NCBI GenBank assembly: GCA_016763395.1
Contig: JAESTW010000470.1
Coordinates: forward strand, 1 to 17,417
Source of the DNA: Kofleriaceae bacterium
GTDB lineage: Bacteria > Myxococcota_A > Polyangia > Haliangiales > Haliangiaceae
DNA: 17,417 bases
Direction of reading: 5' to 3'
In this document: one piece after another, positions 15,689-17,417 of the stretch
Layout of the letters: each line of letters opens with the position of its first letter
Position numbering within the stretch: the first letter of the stretch is position 1
Notes under the pieces: model-generated
The model's input: only the letters and a program-made list of their open reading frames with translations
What the model was told of the DNA's origin: nothing
Databases searched by the model: none
Program-made: the position numbers and the translations under genes

Positions 15689-17417
15689 CTAAAAACGAAA
15701 TCCAAAGCGTGCCGGCTCAACCCATACCGAATTGCTCCCGATGAAGTGCATGCCTACGCCAAAGCGATATTGCTCATATGTAAAGTTCAAAGACGCCCGA
15801 AAATGCCCGAGAACAAAAGTAGACCGCGTCTCCTGAGCAAATGTGCCTGGCTGAACAACAGTACTTTCGTACTGTCCGGGAAGAATGGAAAGCGAAAAAT
15901 CCGCCCGGGAGTTTTCGCCTGCGGGGGAACTAATCCCGAGACCGAGCTCTACCGCGTAATACGTGTGCAATATCGTAGCATCATCGGTCTCGCTGCTGAG
16001 TGATACCCGGCCTGCGGACAGGCCGACTACAGCGAAGGCAGTGGCGGCGGCTTCAAGTTCAGGGCTGTTTACGAAGGCACCCACATCAACACCGAAGCCA
16101 AAGGCTTTAGTACCAGAGTTCAGGTTAATCCGTCCCAGTAGCTGTGCGTTTACATAGCCCAGCCGTCCGCCGGTGTATGGTTCGTCCGGCTCGTCCGGCT
16201 CGTCTGGATCCTCCCAACGAATGTCGTAGCGGTCCAAGATATAGCGAGCAAACTTTGATCGTTTGGCGATCGCCCGATCGCTGTGAAAGGCCCGAGCAAC
16301 CAACTTTCGTGCCGCTTCCCGGAGTTTTTTACCGATGCTCTTGGCCTCGCGATTACTGAGAGTGGTATCGCCGATTTTGCGGACCTTGCCGTGAATCAGT
16401 ACCTGGCCACCATTCCACATACTACCCGCCAGGTACAAAAGTAAATCGGGGTCGGCTACCCGGCCAGCCAACTTGGTTATCTCGGCTTCGAGGTTTTTCT
16501 CGGTAAAGCCCTGGGAGAGACCGTTGCTTTCCCGGACAGTGTGAAACACGCCGAGACGTAGTAAGCGATCTACCACTTCCGCTGTGTCTCGCTGCGTCTG
16601 GCCCGGTGGCTTGAGTTCTCCTTTTGTTAACTTGGCTTTCGCCTGTTTGAGTGCCCGCCGAATGCGCGGCGTAGCGATGGCGATGCCTAGTCCCTGCACC
16701 CCTGATTCGACGTCTCCTCGGGCGACCACCATGCCAACGACCCGATCTTCCTCATCGACCAAGGGGCCACCTGAGTTGCCGGGATTGAGGCTGATATCCA
16801 GCTGCAGAATGTCTGCCTCAATTTGTCCGGCAACAATACCACGCGCCGATTGCGCTTGTGTTCGAGAAGCGTCCAGCGGGTAGCCAATCGCGTACACCGT
16901 TTGACGAACACGCAAGCGATTCTCTGGCGATGCCAACTGTAGCGGAACAATCGGCTCGTCTACCCAAAGGATTGCGACATCTTGGTCTTCATCCCGATAC
17001 GCAACCTGAGCGGACCGGAACCCACCCTCACCAGGAAGGCGAATCACCAGATGCACAGCGTCGTCGGCGACATGTCCGGCCGTGACAATGAAGCCATCAG
17101 GGCCAACTGCAAAGCCAGTCCCATGACCGGAGTGAGTCAGTGCCAGTGGTACCTCGATACCATCGGCGTCGACCATCACCAAGCCTACAGAGCCGATTGC
17201 GAACACTCGATGGGTTGCGGCATCCACCGCCGCATATTGCACTGTGCCTTGCGAGTAGGGATCGACTGGGGATTGTGGCAAAGCGCCAGGTGCATCGCTT
17301 GCGGGAGTAATGGTGTCCGGCTTTCCCTCACGCGACCCCGGTGTTCCCGGGACCGTGTCCGCGTCCGCTGATGTGGGCGTTTCAGCCTCCGCAGGCGCAG
17401 CCTCTTGCGCCATTACC
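15689..17417 (-). CDS. Secreted trypsin-like (S1C/HtrA-type) serine protease fused to a C-terminal beta-barrel-like domain; 5' end off the window
   Basis: Numbering from ATG 17413, the catalytic triad is His114 (VTAGHV), Asp145 (DQDVAIL) and Ser214 (LNPGNSGGPL), the S1C pattern. No PDZ domain follows. After a basic, mostly helical linker of unknown type (about 260-395) comes a DPDEPDEPDEP spacer (402-412). Then about 160 residues of alternating amphipathic strands, roughly eight, end in RFGFRF with a terminal phenylalanine. This suggests an outer-membrane anchor carrying the protease on one face of the membrane. The codon before ATG 17413 is GTA, giving V-M-A then Q-E-A, a good signal peptidase I site. 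The real start with its signal peptide therefore probably lies beyond the right edge. The first 55 mature residues are a Pro/Ala/Thr-rich linker. TAG 15689 is 10 bp before the lipoprotein start. Confidence 0.88.
   Translation of the reverse strand, partial: VMAQEAAPAEAETPTSADADTVPGTPGSREGKPDTITPASDAPGALPQSPVDPYSQGTVQYAAVDAATHRVFAIGSVGLVMVDADGIEVPLALTHSGHGTGFAVGPDGFIVTAGHVADDAVHLVIRLPGEGGFRSAQVAYRDEDQDVAILWVDEPIVPLQLASPENRLRVRQTVYAIGYPLDASRTQAQSARGIVAGQIEADILQLDISLNPGNSGGPLVDEEDRVVGMVVARGDVESGVQGLGIAIATPRIRRALKQAKAKLTKGELKPPGQTQRDTAEVVDRLLRLGVFHTVRESNGLSQGFTEKNLEAEITKLAGRVADPDLLLYLAGSMWNGGQVLIHGKVRKIGDTTLSNREAKSIGKKLREAARKLVARAFHSDRAIAKRSKFARYILDRYDIRWEDPDEPDEPDEPYTGGRLGYVNAQLLGRINLNSGTKAFGFGVDVGAFVNSPELEAAATAFAVVGLSAGRVSLSSETDDATILHTYYAVELGLGISSPAGENSRADFSLSILPGQYESTVVQPGTFAQETRSTFVLGHFRASLNFTYEQYRFGVGMHFIGSNSVWVEPARFGFRF
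16182..16208 (-). repeat. 9-bp tandem repeat encoding the DEP spacer
   Basis: TCGTCCGGC occurs twice in a row (16182-16199) and once with two changes (16200-16208). On the minus strand it encodes the DEP triplets that separate the protease/linker part from the barrel-like C-terminus. It is an in-frame microsatellite whose copy number would change only spacer length. Confidence 0.75.

Noticed and set aside
15679..15720. TTG 15720 as start of the lipoprotein
   Set aside because: It would add 14 charged and polar residues before the signal peptide and overlap the protease gene by 32 bp; ATG 15678 gives a standard short signal.
1..17417. CRISPR arrays, tRNA/rRNA genes, insertion sequences, attachment sites
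   Set aside because: No spaced direct repeats, cloverleaf-like segments, transposase motifs or flanking duplications were seen on either strand.

Overview
The window looks like chromosomal DNA of a Gram-negative bacterium. The clues are a type I lipoprotein signal peptide, two proteins whose C-termini look like outer-membrane beta-barrels, and an MsbA/Mdl-type exporter pair. By eye the GC content is in the mid-50s percent. A giant TPR protein, a cysteine-rich lipoprotein with C-x5-C-x-W motifs and a secreted trypsin-like protease together suggest a myxobacterial/Bradymonadota-type lineage. That is an inference from gene style, not a marker-gene assignment.

Layout. (1) Positions 1-9281, minus strand: one enormous TPR-repeat gene, at least about 3,090 codons, running off the left edge. 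As sequenced it is cut into three reading frames by an in-frame TAG (8337-8339) and by a -1 frame change at an A5G tract (1173-1179). The anchor spacing of the repeats (72 residues) continues across both breaks, so the three pieces are one ancestral protein. (2) Positions 9282-9596: a divergent intergenic region with a strong Shine-Dalgarno site and a perfect 7-bp inverted repeat before the TPR gene. (3) Positions 9597-13264, plus strand: two overlapping half-transporter ABC exporter genes. Catalytic-site changes in the two proteins complement each other, as in asymmetric heterodimeric exporters. (4) Positions 13294-15309, plus strand, 29 bp downstream: a secreted, mostly helical protein with a C-terminal beta-rich module of unknown function, probably in the same operon. 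(5) Positions 15325-17417, minus strand, convergent: a secreted trypsin-like serine protease fused to a C-terminal barrel-like domain and cut by the right edge, followed 10 bp later by a small cysteine-rich lipoprotein.

How they may work together: both sides of the convergent junction encode cell-envelope proteins, and the exporter plus outer-membrane-type protein look like one transcription unit. No sequence feature ties the cytoplasmic TPR giant to them beyond sharing a divergent promoter region. The most notable observations are the two-length repeat grammar of the TPR protein (72-residue units with an 88-91-residue unit carrying ILEPxY every three to five units), its two disruptions, the protease-barrel fusion, and the helical/outer-membrane protein of unknown function.
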